From: Burkholderiales bacterium
Lineage (GTDB): Bacteria; Pseudomonadota; Gammaproteobacteria; Burkholderiales; Casimicrobiaceae
DNA length: 26,622 bases
Direction: 5' to 3'
NCBI GenBank assembly: GCA_031283405.1
Contig: JAITBX010000139.1
Location: forward strand, 1 to 26,622
This document shows, one piece after another, positions 1-7,709 of the stretch. The stretch's first letter is position 1, and the number at the start of each line of letters is the position of its first letter. Both the position numbers and the translations under genes were made by a program. Below the pieces are notes generated by a model. That model searched no databases. It saw nothing but the letters and a program-made list of their open reading frames with translations, and was not told the origin of the DNA.

Positions 1-591
1 GTGCTTTTGAACATTCGTTATCGTGTGATTGGGCAAGAGCATTTGCCTGACGGAAAAGTGCCGCACGTCGTTTTATCCAAACACAGTTCGACGTGGGAAG
101 TGCTGGCGATTCCGTTGACCGTGCCGCAGCCTCTGTGTTTCGTTGCCAAAAAAGAATTGTTGTGGATTCCGTTTTTCGGTTGGGGGTTGAAGCTGGCGTC
201 GCCGATCACCATCGACCGCAAGGCCGGACGTGAAGCGATGCAACAGATTTCCGCGCAGGGAAAAGCGCGTCATGAAGAAGGCTTTTGGGTCATTCTGTTT
301 CCCGAAGGGACGCGGGTACCGCCGACGCAGAAGCAGCGCTACAAAACCGGCGGCGCGCGGTTTGCGACGACGCTGGAAGTGCCGGTGTTGCCGATCGCGC
401 ACAACGCCGGTTACTTGTGGCCACGCGGCATTTTCGACAAGCGCGCCGGCACGATCACTTTGTCGATAGGGAAACCGATTTCTTCCGCCGGAAAAGACGC
501 GGCAACGCTGATGCAGGAAGTCGAGGGTTGGATTGAAACGGAAACCGCGCGGCTCGGCGACCCGTCGGAAAAAACCGATGATGAGGCGTAG
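1..591 (+). CDS. plsC: 1-acyl-sn-glycerol-3-phosphate acyltransferase (PlsC family), 5'-partial
   Basis: This membrane-associated enzyme transfers an acyl chain to lysophosphatidic acid to make phosphatidic acid in phospholipid synthesis. The visible protein has the acyltransferase block SKHSSTWE (H28 and E33, an HX4E form of the usual HX4D) and the FPEGTR substrate-binding motif at residues 100-105, followed by a KTGG segment. About 196 residues are visible, while the family usually has about 240, and the N-terminal membrane segment is missing. The GTG at base 1 is therefore probably internal, and the true start lies before the window. The next gene begins 3 bases after the stop, so the two are probably co-transcribed. 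The family call is firm. The exact acyl substrate is not determined. Confidence 0.9.
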   Translation: MLLNIRYRVIGQEHLPDGKVPHVVLSKHSSTWEVLAIPLTVPQPLCFVAKKELLWIPFFGWGLKLASPITIDRKAGREAMQQISAQGKARHEEGFWVILFPEGTRVPPTQKQRYKTGGARFATTLEVPVLPIAHNAGYLWPRGIFDKRAGTITLSIGKPISSAGKDAATLMQEVEGWIETETARLGDPSEKTDDEA

Positions 592-594
592 GAA

Positions 595-1341
595 ATGAAC
601 ATGACCGCATCGACCGTCAGTGTTCGCACGATCGCGCTTCAAAACACTTTGCTTTCGTATCAGTTGATTCGCGTGTCTCGTCGCTCGGTGACGATTCGCG
701 TCGAGGCCGACGCCGTCGTCGTCAGAGCGCCGCGCTGGCTGACGATCGGCGAAATCGAAACCGTCTTGCGCGAGCGCGCCGACTGGATCGCGCGGGCGAT
801 AGCGTGGTGGCGGCGCCACGCTCGCCCGTTGGTGAGGCCGGCGTGGCAGCAGTTGGGAACCGAGGGGAAAACTGCGGAGGGCGCGGAAGTGTTGTATCGC
901 GGCGCGATGTTGCCGCTGTCGGTGGGGCATGGGCGCAAGAACGAAGCGCAACGCGATTTGTTGGGACTGACGGTGTTCTCTTCCGAGCCTGAAGCCATCG
1001 AACAAAGCGTGCGGCAATGGTGGTGGCGCGAAGCTGAAAATGTATTGATGCCGCGCGCGATGGCGATAGCGGCGCAAGCGTGGCGCAAGCCTGCCGGCGT
1101 TCGGCTGTCGCGGGCGCGTGGGCAATGGGGAAGCTGCAACGCGCGCAGTGAAATATTGTTGAATTGGCGCTTGATCCTGCTGCCGCCGGAATTGGCCGAC
1201 GATGTGATTGCGCATGAAGTGGCGCATCTGTACGAACTCAATCATTCATCTCGTTTCTGGACAGTGCTGGAAGCGTTTCACCCGGGAGCGCGCCAACGCC
1301 GGAAAGCGCTGGCGGAATGGACGGGGTTGTTGCGGGAGTGA
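595..1341 (+). CDS. YgjP-like zinc metalloprotease (SprT/DUF45-type, M48-like)
   Basis: This is a predicted cytoplasmic zinc-dependent peptidase of the YgjP (DUF45) family. The diagnostic signature is HEVAHL at residues 207-212 with a downstream H217 in LNHSSRFW, giving the HExxH plus third ligand expected for zinc. It is preceded by RGQWGSC near residues 175-181, also typical of the family. Length (248 residues) fits the family. The start is ATG 595, with ATG 601 an alternative two codons later. It lies 3 bases after the acyltransferase stop and probably shares its transcript. The biological substrate is unknown for most members, so no pathway is assigned. Confidence 0.88.
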   Translation: MNMTASTVSVRTIALQNTLLSYQLIRVSRRSVTIRVEADAVVVRAPRWLTIGEIETVLRERADWIARAIAWWRRHARPLVRPAWQQLGTEGKTAEGAEVLYRGAMLPLSVGHGRKNEAQRDLLGLTVFSSEPEAIEQSVRQWWWREAENVLMPRAMAIAAQAWRKPAGVRLSRARGQWGSCNARSEILLNWRLILLPPELADDVIAHEVAHLYELNHSSRFWTVLEAFHPGARQRRKALAEWTGLLRE

Positions 1342-1351
1342 TGTGGCGTTG

Positions 1352-1684
1352 TTATTCAGGCAACGTCGGCGTCGCGGCAATTCCGGCGCTGCGCAAGGCT
1401 TCGGTCAGCGTCGCGGCGAATGATTCGCCGTTGCGGGTGTCGCGCCAGGCGCCGCGATCATCGCGCTGAAAATGATGAGCGCCGCCCGGACCGGCCAGCC
1501 AGATTTCCTGACGCGGCGCGTGCGCGTTGATGATCCATTGTTGAGTGCCGATGTCGAGCGTCAGAATACCGTCGCTTCGCTGCCAGTCGAGATCGTGGTC
1601 GTCGGAAAGGTTTTCAAACGCTTGTTCCAGCGCATCGAAAAAATGATCGGCGGCTTCGGGGAAGGGCGGGAGCGGTAAATTCAT
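1352..1684 (-). CDS. cyaY: Iron donor protein CyaY (frataxin homologue)
   Basis: Bacterial frataxin binds iron and modulates iron-sulfur cluster assembly on the IscS/IscU machinery. The 110-residue product has the expected fold order: an acidic N-terminal helix (FFDALEQAFENLSDDHDLD), then beta strands including GILTLDI and QQWIINAHAPRQEIWLAG, then GAHHF and a C-terminal helix. The reading frame stays open upstream to 1990, but those residues are basic and non-homologous, so ATG 1684 is chosen because it gives the family length of about 106-110 residues. The gene diverges from lptM-lysA across about 160 bases, a common arrangement in beta- and gammaproteobacteria. Confidence 0.92.
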   Translation of the reverse strand: MNLPLPPFPEAADHFFDALEQAFENLSDDHDLDWQRSDGILTLDIGTQQWIINAHAPRQEIWLAGPGGAHHFQRDDRGAWRDTRNGESFAATLTEALRSAGIAATPTLPE

Positions 1685-1846
1685 GATGGCTGTCACGAGG
1701 ATGGATAGGAAACGGAAAAACTGCATTGTAGCGCGTGGCGGCAAACGGCAAGCCGGAAGCAGGAAAGGCGCGCACATTGGACGAATCTGCGGTAAAGTGC
1801 GAAAGGTTATGTAGAATTTATGCTTTGTTGGCGGATAAAGGCAGTC

Positions 1847-2029
1847 ATGTTTGAAAACGAGTTCAAGTTTTTTTTGCGGCTGAGTTGCGTTGCGCTTCTT
1901 TGCTGTTTTTTTGCCGGTTGCGGGATCAAGGGATCGCTGCATTTGCCGCAGGATAATAAAACAACGGCAACGAAGCCTGCGCCGGATCAAGCCGCACCGG
2001 CGCAGACGCCCGAGGACGCAACAAAATGA
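1847..2029 (+). CDS. lptM: LptM-like (YifL) small lipoprotein
   Basis: This is a 60-residue outer-membrane lipoprotein. In E. coli, LptM (formerly YifL) stabilises the LptD/LptE translocon that exports LPS. The sequence has a positively charged and hydrophobic signal, a lipobox FAGC with the lipidated Cys, and immediately after it the family signature CGIKGSLHLP, equivalent to CGxKGPLYLP. The tail is short, low-complexity and rich in Pro, Ala and Thr. ATG 1847 is preferred over 1820 because AAAGG lies 5 bases upstream (1837-1841) and the signal peptide then has normal length. Its stop overlaps the lysA start (ATGA at 2026-2029), indicating translational coupling. Confidence 0.88.
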   Translation: MFENEFKFFLRLSCVALLCCFFAGCGIKGSLHLPQDNKTTATKPAPDQAAPAQTPEDATK

Positions 2030-3282
2030 TGACGAATTTTTTTCAGGAACATAGCGGAACGCTGCACGTCGAAAACGTGGCGTTGCCGGACATCGCCGCG
2101 CAGTTTGGAACGCCGTGTTATGTGTATTCGCGGGCGGCGTTGACGGCGGCGGCGCGTGAATTTCAAACCGAGCTGTGCGATACGGTCGATCTGGTGTGTT
2201 ACGCGGTCAAGGCCAACGGCAATCTGGCGATTTTGAATTTGTTTGCGCGCATGGGCTTCGGCTTCGACATTGTTTCGGGCGGCGAACTGGCGCGCGTCTT
2301 GGCTGCCGGCGGCGACGCGGCGAAAACCGTATTTTCCGGCGTCGGCAAAACCGTGGCGGAGATGGAAGCGGCGCTCTCTGCCGGTATTTTGTGTTTCAAC
2401 GTCGAATCTGCTTCCGAACTGAACGTGCTGGCGGCGACGGCAGCGCGGCTGGGTAAAATCGCGTCGGTGAGTTTGCGGGTCAATCCCGATGTTGACGCGA
2501 AAACGCATCCGTACATTTCCACCGGACTCAAAGAAAACAAATTCGGCGTGCCGTTCGATGAAGCGCGCTCGCTGTATAGGCAGGCCGCCGCCATGCCGTC
2601 GTTGCGGGTGACCGGCATCGACATGCACATCGGCTCGCAGATCACCGAATTGTCGCCGTATCGTGAAGCGGCGGAAAAAATGTTGTTGCTGGTACGGCTG
2701 CTGGAGGTGGACGGCATCACGCTCGAACACATCGATATCGGCGGCGGCCTCGGCGTTCGCTATCGTGACGAGCAGCCGATTCCGTTGACGGCGTTTGCGC
2801 AAATGTTGCGTGAGGTGTTCGCCGGGCGCTCCAAGCGCTTGCTGATGGAACCCGGGCGGCGCTTGGTGGCGAATGCCGGCGTGCTGTTGACGCGCGTTTT
2901 GTATCTGAAACCGGGGGATTCCAAAAATTTCGCCATCGTCGATGCGGCGATGACCGATCTGATACGACCGACACTTTATGAGGCGTGGCATCCGGTGTCG
3001 GTCGTGACGCTGAGGCAGGGCGTTGCCGAAAAAATCTGGGACATTGTCGGGCCGGTTTGCGAGAGCGGCGATTTTCTGGCGCAGGCGCGAAAATTCGCGT
3101 TGCGCGAAGGCGATTTGCTGGCGATCGGCGCGGCGGGCGCTTACGGAATGGCGATGAGTTCAAACTACAATGCGCGTCCGCGCGCGTGTGAAGTGATGGT
3201 TGACGGCAGTGAAATCGCGGTGATCCGCGCGCGTGAAGAAATAGAAAAATTGTGGGAAGCGGAACGAATTCTTCCAAAATAA
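2026..3282 (+). CDS. lysA: Diaminopimelate decarboxylase
   Basis: LysA is a PLP-dependent enzyme that decarboxylates meso-diaminopimelate to L-lysine, the last step of the lysine pathway, in the cytoplasm. The fold-type III features are visible: the PLP lysine in CYAVKANGN (K62), the glycine loop GGGLGVRY for phosphate binding, an EPGRR motif, and the C-terminal active-site segments CESGDFL and GAYGMAMSSNYNARPR. The 418-residue length matches the family. Two ATGs (2026 and 2029) are possible starts, and the first overlaps the lptM stop in an ATGA. Cotranscription with lptM is conserved in many proteobacteria. Confidence 0.97.
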   Translation: MMTNFFQEHSGTLHVENVALPDIAAQFGTPCYVYSRAALTAAAREFQTELCDTVDLVCYAVKANGNLAILNLFARMGFGFDIVSGGELARVLAAGGDAAKTVFSGVGKTVAEMEAALSAGILCFNVESASELNVLAATAARLGKIASVSLRVNPDVDAKTHPYISTGLKENKFGVPFDEARSLYRQAAAMPSLRVTGIDMHIGSQITELSPYREAAEKMLLLVRLLEVDGITLEHIDIGGGLGVRYRDEQPIPLTAFAQMLREVFAGRSKRLLMEPGRRLVANAGVLLTRVLYLKPGDSKNFAIVDAAMTDLIRPTLYEAWHPVSVVTLRQGVAEKIWDIVGPVCESGDFLAQARKFALREGDLLAIGAAGAYGMAMSSNYNARPRACEVMVDGSEIAVIRAREEIEKLWEAERILPK

Positions 3283-3373
3283 AATTTGAAAATACTTCCG
3301 TTCCGATGTGTGAAAAATTATGTGCGAAATCACAACACTTTGAAATTTGCTGTTTTACGCGGCGGTTGAACAC

Positions 3374-3401
3374 TTGCAAATCAGTGAAATGCGGTTAGAA
3401 T
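3374..3401 (+). promoter_or_regulatory. Candidate sigma70 promoter for the H1-like gene
   Basis: A TTGCAA (-35, 3374-3379) and a TAGAAT (-10, 3396-3401) are separated by 16 bases and sit about 110 bases upstream of the H1-like start codon. This fits an independent transcript between the lysA stop and the gene. It was found by eye and not tested. Confidence 0.4.
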
Positions 3402-3499
3402 CCAGCCAGCGGGTAAACGTTTTTGTCAAGAGATGTTTTCGCGGCAAATTCAAAATCCGCCGATACTTACTAAGAGCAAGAGATCTCAACAACTCAGAC

Positions 3500-3504
3500 A
3501 GGAG
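3500..3504 (+). promoter_or_regulatory. Ribosome binding site of the H1-like gene
   Basis: AGGAG sits 7 bases before ATG 3512 and decides this start over the upstream in-frame ATG at 3347. Confidence 0.75.
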
Positions 3505-3511
3505 TAATGAA

Positions 3512-3916
3512 ATGGCAGATACTTTTACGATGTTAGGCGCTCCGGTAGTGGCGAAGCGTAAAGCGAAAAAAGCTACCAAGAAGACAGCAAAACGCGCGGT
3601 CAAGAAAGCCGCAAAGAAGGTAGCAAAGAAGGGCGCCAAGCGCGTTGCCAAGAAGGCAACAGCGAAGAAGGCGGTCAAGCGCGTTGCCAAGAAAGGCGCG
3701 AAGAAAGTCGCCAAGAAAGCCGGCAAGCGCGTTGCCAAGAAAGCTGCGAAGAAGGTCGCCAAGAAAGCCGCTGCCAAGAAAACGGCAAAACGCGGTGTGA
3801 AAAAAGCGGCCAAGAAAACGGTCAAAAAAGCGGCCAAGCGCGGAGCGAAGAAAGTCGCCAAAAAAGCGGCCAAGAAAACCGTGAAGCGCGCCCGCAAGGC
3901 GGCCAAGAAGGGCTAA
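3512..3916 (+). CDS. Histone H1-like DNA-binding protein (KAAKK repeats)
   Basis: The 134-residue, extremely basic protein consists almost entirely of Lys/Ala motifs (KKAAKK, KRVAKK, KKVAKK) after a short neutral leader of about 12 residues (MADTFTMLGAPV). Such lysine/alanine tails occur in eukaryotic H1 and in bacterial H1-like proteins of the Bordetella BpH1, AlgP and Hc1/Hc2 kinds, which bind DNA without strong sequence preference and compact the nucleoid. The start at 3512 is set by AGGAG at 3500-3504, 7 bases away; the frame extends upstream to 3347, but that part does not resemble the family. The repeats also show at DNA level (AAGCGCGTTGCCAAGAA recurs), so copy number may vary by slippage. 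A promoter and a terminator of its own suggest separate regulation. Confidence 0.85.
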   Translation: MADTFTMLGAPVVAKRKAKKATKKTAKRAVKKAAKKVAKKGAKRVAKKATAKKAVKRVAKKGAKKVAKKAGKRVAKKAAKKVAKKAAAKKTAKRGVKKAAKKTVKKAAKRGAKKVAKKAAKKTVKRARKAAKKG

Positions 3917-3960
3917 CAAAAAGCGGCAAAAAGTCAAGAGCAAAAGCCGCAAGAAGCACC

Positions 3961-3990
3961 AACGGGCAACGGTAACGCTGCCCGTTTTAT
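3961..3990 (+). terminator. Intrinsic terminator after the H1-like gene
   Basis: AACGGGCA (3961-3968) pairs with TGCCCGTT (3979-3986) across a 10-base loop, followed by TTTTATTT. It lies 45 bases after the H1-like stop and before the convergent end of polA. Confidence 0.75.
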
Positions 3991-3998
3991 TTGCGGGA

Positions 3999-4016
3999 GC
4001 GACCGTCCGCGGTCGC
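3999..4016. repeat. GCGACC-GGTCGC palindrome (half element of a dispersed family)
   Basis: GCGACC (3999-4004) and GGTCGC (4011-4016) form a hairpin with loop GTCCGC. The sequence closely resembles the first hairpin of the larger element at 11617-11672. It lies a few bases from the polA stop. Confidence 0.55.
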
Positions 4017-4019
4017 CCG

Positions 4020-6839
4020 TCAATGCGCCTCATCCCAATTTTTCCCTTTCCCCAGATTGACGGCCAGCGGCGCGCGAAGTTGCGCGACGCGGCACATCAG
4101 CGGCGGCAATTCCTGTTCGGCGCGGGCGATTTCATCTTCAGGCACTTCCAACACCAGTTCGTCGTGAACCTGCAACAGCAAACGGGTGCGCAGGGCATTT
4201 TGATCCAGCCATTGCTGAACGGCGATCATCGCTTTCTTGATAAGGTCGGCGGCGGTGCCTTGCATCGGCGCGTTGATGGCGGCGCGTTCGGCGGCGGCGC
4301 GGCGCGGGCCGCTGCCGCCGTTGATGTCGGTCAGTGTCAGGCGGCGGCCAAATACGGTTTCGACGTAGCCGCGCTCATGTGCCAGCGCGCGGGTGGCTTC
4401 CATGTAGCGGGCGACGCCCGGATAGCGGGTGAAATAGCGGTCGATGAATTGCTGCGCGGCGGCGCGCTCGATGCCTAATTGTTGGGCGAGGCCGAAGGCG
4501 CTCATGCCGTAAATCAGGCCGAAGTTGACGGCTTTGATGTAGCGCCGCTGTTCGACGCTGACGTCGGCGGAGGCGATGCCGAAAATTTCGGCGGCGGTGG
4601 CGCGGTGAATGTCGGCGCCGTCGCGGAACGCTTGCAGCAAACCGGCGTCTTCCGACAAATGCGCCATGATGCGCAACTCGATTTGCGAATAGTCGGCGGA
4701 GAGCAAAACCGACCCTTCAGGCGCGATGAACGCTTCACGAATGCGGCGACCTTCGGCGGTGCGCGCCGGAATGTTTTGCAGATTGGGATCGGAGGAAGCG
4801 AGCCGACCGGTGACGGCGGTGGTTTGCGAGAAGGTGGTGTGCACCCTGCCGGTGCGGGCGTTGATCATTGTCGGCAGCTTGTCGGTGTAGGTGGATTTGA
4901 GTTTGGCCAGCGCCCGATGTTCGAGCAACACTTTCGGTAGCGGGTAATCGGCGGCCAGCGTTTGCAGCACGTCTTCGTCGGTAGAGGGTTGACCGGTCGA
5001 AGTTTTTTTGACCGGCGGCAATTTCATCTGCGAAAAAAGAATTTCACCCAGTTGTTTCGGCGACGACAAATTGAACGGCTGCCCGGCCAGCGCGTGCGCT
5101 TCACTTTCCAGCGCCAGCAAACGCTGACCGAGTTCGTGGCTGTGACGCGCCAGAAGTTCGCGGTCGATCAGAATGCCGTGTCGCTCCATCGTGAACAGCA
5201 CTTCGCGCACCGGCAACTCCATTTCTTCGTAAATCGACAAGAGCGGCGGCGCGGCTTGCAGGCGCGGGTACAGCGCGTGGTGCAGACGCAGCGCCACATC
5301 GGCGTCCTCGGCGGCGTAATCGACGGCGCGATCGACGGCGACCTGCTCGAACGGGATGCGGTGCGCGCCTTTGCCGGTGAGATCGTCGTAGTGAATCGTC
5401 TGCCAGTTCAAACAGCGGTCGGCCAACGAATCGAGATCGTGCGGCTTGTGCGACTCCAGCACATACGATTGCAACATGGTGTCGTGGCGCACGCCGGAGA
5501 GCGCGATGCCGTGATTGGCGAGGATGTGCTGATCGTATTTGAGGTTCTGGCCGAGCTTGCCGGCGTTGGCGTTTTCGAGCCACGGCGTCAGGCGTTGCAG
5601 AACCATTGCGCGACCGAGCTGCGCCGGTGCGTCGGCGTAGTAATGGGCAACGGGGATGTAGCACGCTTCACCCGCTGCGCAGGCGAACGACAGTCCGACA
5701 ATCTCGCCTTGCAGCGGATTGAGCGATGTGGTTTCGAGATCGAAAGAAACCGGCGCGCCAGCCTGCGCGGCGACGTCGAGGCGGGAACACCAGCGCTCCA
5801 GCGCGGCTTCGTCGAGTACTGTTTCGTAAGCGAGCGTCGCCGGTTTGCCTTCGGAAAGAAAAGAGGAAGAAGCCGGCGCCGCCGTATTGGCTGCGGCGTT
5901 TTCAGCATCGGCGGCGCGGCGGTCGCGCACGGCGTTGTGCTCAGGCGCCGAGGGCAGGGCGGGGGTTTGGGGCGTTTTACTTTGCGGCGCGCTGCTTTTG
6001 GGTGACATCCGCAGCCAACTCCTGAACTCGAAGCGGGCGTAAAGCGCGGTCAGCGCTTCGACATCGGCGGGTGCGATGCGCAACATCTCCGGCGTTACCG
6101 GCAACGCGCAATCGGTTTTGATCGTCACCAGCCGCCGCGCTTGCGGCAACCAATCGAGCGCTTCGCGCAGATTGTTGCCGACCGCGCCGGTAACCTCGGC
6201 GGCGCGCGCGATCAAGCTGTCCAGCGTGCCGTATTGGGCGAGCCACTTCACGGCGGTTTTGGGGCCGACTTTGGCGACGCCGGGGACGTTGTCGGACGTA
6301 TCGCCAACCAACGTCAGATAGTCGATGATTTGTGCCGGAGTAACGCCGAATTTGGCGACGACGCCGGCTTCGTCGAGCGTCTCGTTGCTCATGGTGTTGA
6401 CGCAGGTTACATCGGGCGAAACGAGCTGCGCCATGTCCTTGTCGGAAGTCGAAATCAGCGTGCGCCAGCCGTGGCTTTGCGCGTGGCGCGCCAGCGTGCC
6501 GATCACATCGTCGGCCTCGACGCCGGATTCGATGATGAGCGGCCAGCCCTGAGCGCGCACGCAATCGTGCAGCGGCGCGATCTGGGCGACGAGATCGTCG
6601 GGCATCGGCGGGCGGTGGGCTTTGTAGTCGGGATACCACTCGCTGCGAAAGGTTTTTCCCGGCGCGTCGAAGACGACGGCAAAGTAATCGGGCGCGTATT
6701 CCTCGACCAGCCGTCGTAGCATTGACAACACGCCGCGTAATGCGCCGGTCGGCTCGTGGGCAGACGTGCGCAAATCGGGCAAGGCGTGGTACGCTCGATA
6801 AAGGTAAGACGAACCATCGACAAGGACGAGCAAAGGCAT
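4020..6839 (-). CDS. polA: DNA polymerase I
   Basis: Pol I fills gaps and removes RNA primers at Okazaki fragments and in excision repair. All three modules are present in 939 residues: an N-terminal 5'-3' exonuclease (residues 1 to about 280; VDGSSYLYRAYHALP, VEADDVIG, STSDKDMAQLV, GDTSDNVPG), a 3'-5' proofreading exonuclease with the catalytic DxE kept (D367, E369 in SFDLETT), and the polymerase domain with motif A ADYSQIELR (D716), the O-helix RRYIKAVNFGLIYG and motif C VHDELVLE. The linker at about 280-330 is a low-complexity Ala/Pro/Ser stretch. The start is ATG 6839 (MPLLVLVDGS) because it matches family N-termini and has GGGAG 8 bases upstream. That start overlaps the start of the divergent LOG gene. 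Confidence 0.98.
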   Translation of the reverse strand: MPLLVLVDGSSYLYRAYHALPDLRTSAHEPTGALRGVLSMLRRLVEEYAPDYFAVVFDAPGKTFRSEWYPDYKAHRPPMPDDLVAQIAPLHDCVRAQGWPLIIESGVEADDVIGTLARHAQSHGWRTLISTSDKDMAQLVSPDVTCVNTMSNETLDEAGVVAKFGVTPAQIIDYLTLVGDTSDNVPGVAKVGPKTAVKWLAQYGTLDSLIARAAEVTGAVGNNLREALDWLPQARRLVTIKTDCALPVTPEMLRIAPADVEALTALYARFEFRSWLRMSPKSSAPQSKTPQTPALPSAPEHNAVRDRRAADAENAAANTAAPASSSFLSEGKPATLAYETVLDEAALERWCSRLDVAAQAGAPVSFDLETTSLNPLQGEIVGLSFACAAGEACYIPVAHYYADAPAQLGRAMVLQRLTPWLENANAGKLGQNLKYDQHILANHGIALSGVRHDTMLQSYVLESHKPHDLDSLADRCLNWQTIHYDDLTGKGAHRIPFEQVAVDRAVDYAAEDADVALRLHHALYPRLQAAPPLLSIYEEMELPVREVLFTMERHGILIDRELLARHSHELGQRLLALESEAHALAGQPFNLSSPKQLGEILFSQMKLPPVKKTSTGQPSTDEDVLQTLAADYPLPKVLLEHRALAKLKSTYTDKLPTMINARTGRVHTTFSQTTAVTGRLASSDPNLQNIPARTAEGRRIREAFIAPEGSVLLSADYSQIELRIMAHLSEDAGLLQAFRDGADIHRATAAEIFGIASADVSVEQRRYIKAVNFGLIYGMSAFGLAQQLGIERAAAQQFIDRYFTRYPGVARYMEATRALAHERGYVETVFGRRLTLTDINGGSGPRRAAAERAAINAPMQGTAADLIKKAMIAVQQWLDQNALRTRLLLQVHDELVLEVPEDEIARAEQELPPLMCRVAQLRAPLAVNLGKGKNWDEAH

Positions 6840-7629
6840 GATGAAAACTCCCAAAAATCCGGCCGTTGAAATTGGCAAACCCGAAACTGATAAACCCGAA
6901 ACAGCCGCTCCGCGAACTGTGCAGACGTCTCCCGCTTTTCACAACGGCAGCGGCTACGACAACGGCGAAGAAGCGTGGCGGCTGATCGGGATTATGGCAG
7001 AGTTCGCCACGGCGACCGAAAAATTGCGCCATATCGCGCCGGCGGTCAGCATTTTCGGCAGCGCCCGTCTGCCGCCCGAACATCCGTATTATAAAAAGAC
7101 GGAGATCATCGCCCGCAAACTGTCGGACGCCGGTTTTGCGGTGATTTCCGGCGGCGGCCCGGGCATCATGGAGGCGGCCAATCGCGGCGCGTTTCCGGGA
7201 CGCTCGCCGGCGGTGGGCTTGAACATTCAGTTGCCGCACGAACAGAGAAGCAATACGTATCAGGATATCAGCCTCAGCTTCCGTCACTTCTTCGTGCGTA
7301 AAACGATGTTTGTTCGCCATGCGTCGGCGTATGTGGTGCTGCCCGGCGGCTTTGGCACGCTCGATGAATTGACCGAAAGCATGACGCTCGTGCAAACCGG
7401 CAAGGCGCGGCGCATTCCGATCATTCTGGTCGGCGGCGAATTCTGGCGCGGCTGGCTCGACTGGATGCGCGGCGCGATGGTGGAGTGGGATATGGTGACG
7501 CGCGAGGAACTGGAGATGGTGCAGGTCATCGAAGAGCCGGACGACATTGTTAAAGCGATCTTCGATTTCTATGAAATCAGCGGCTTCAAGCCGACGCCGG
7601 ATGAGCGCGAGAGAATGCTTAATTTGTGA
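6838..7629 (+). CDS. LOG-family (TIGR00730) Rossmann-fold nucleotide hydrolase
   Basis: This family cleaves nucleotide 5'-monophosphates to base plus ribose 5-phosphate; plant and some bacterial members activate cytokinins, and many bacterial ones were mislabelled lysine decarboxylases. The protein (263 residues) has both signature loops: SGGGPGIMEAANRGA for nucleotide/phosphate binding and PGGFGTLDELTE, the PGGxGTxxE catalytic motif, intact. An N-terminal extension of about 45 residues (Lys/Pro/Glu/Thr-rich) precedes the conserved core. Start ATG 6838, or the adjacent ATG 6841, overlaps the polA start codon on the other strand; AAGGA at 6822-6826 could serve as ribosome binding site. The physiological substrate is not predictable here. 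Confidence 0.88.
   Translation: MMKTPKNPAVEIGKPETDKPETAAPRTVQTSPAFHNGSGYDNGEEAWRLIGIMAEFATATEKLRHIAPAVSIFGSARLPPEHPYYKKTEIIARKLSDAGFAVISGGGPGIMEAANRGAFPGRSPAVGLNIQLPHEQRSNTYQDISLSFRHFFVRKTMFVRHASAYVVLPGGFGTLDELTESMTLVQTGKARRIPIILVGGEFWRGWLDWMRGAMVEWDMVTREELEMVQVIEEPDDIVKAIFDFYEISGFKPTPDERERMLNL
6848..6852 (-). promoter_or_regulatory. polA ribosome binding site inside the divergent gene
   Basis: On the minus strand GGGAG lies 8 bases before ATG 6839. It occupies codons 4-5 of the oppositely oriented LOG-family gene and supports the polA start at 6839 rather than 6878. Confidence 0.65.
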
Positions 7630-7709
7630 GCGCGGAAACGGCGGCGCAGCGTTAACAGACCCCAAGGCATGATGTTAAAATGTGAAGAATGGCAAATGAA
7701 GGAAACGTC

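Noticed and set aside
1..591. HX4E instead of HX4D in the acyltransferase motif as a sign of lost activity
   Set aside because: To my knowledge SKHxSxWE forms are common in proteobacterial PlsC proteins, and FPEGTR is intact.
73..1245. 390-residue minus-strand frame opposite plsC and the YgjP gene
   Set aside because: Its composition is Arg/His/Gln-rich, as expected for the complement of GC-rich coding DNA, and both plus-strand genes have clear catalytic motifs.
1685..1990. N-terminal extension of the cyaY frame to 212 residues
   Set aside because: The added residues are basic and unlike frataxin, and family length fits ATG 1684.
1987..2991. 334-residue minus-strand frame opposite lysA
   Set aside because: Shadow of lysA, with no recognisable domain.
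3355..3906. Hydrophobic-looking frame opposite the H1-like gene (Phe/Leu/Ala repeats)
   Set aside because: It is the reverse complement of Lys/Ala codons. A clear ribosome binding site supports the plus-strand gene.
4962..6005. 347-residue plus-strand frame within polA
   Set aside because: Arg/Gln/Val-rich shadow. polA is complete with all motifs on the other strand.
5977..7665. 562-residue minus-strand frame spanning polA start and the LOG gene
   Set aside because: Out of frame with both polA and any known family, and crosses a gene with intact PGGFGTLDE motif.
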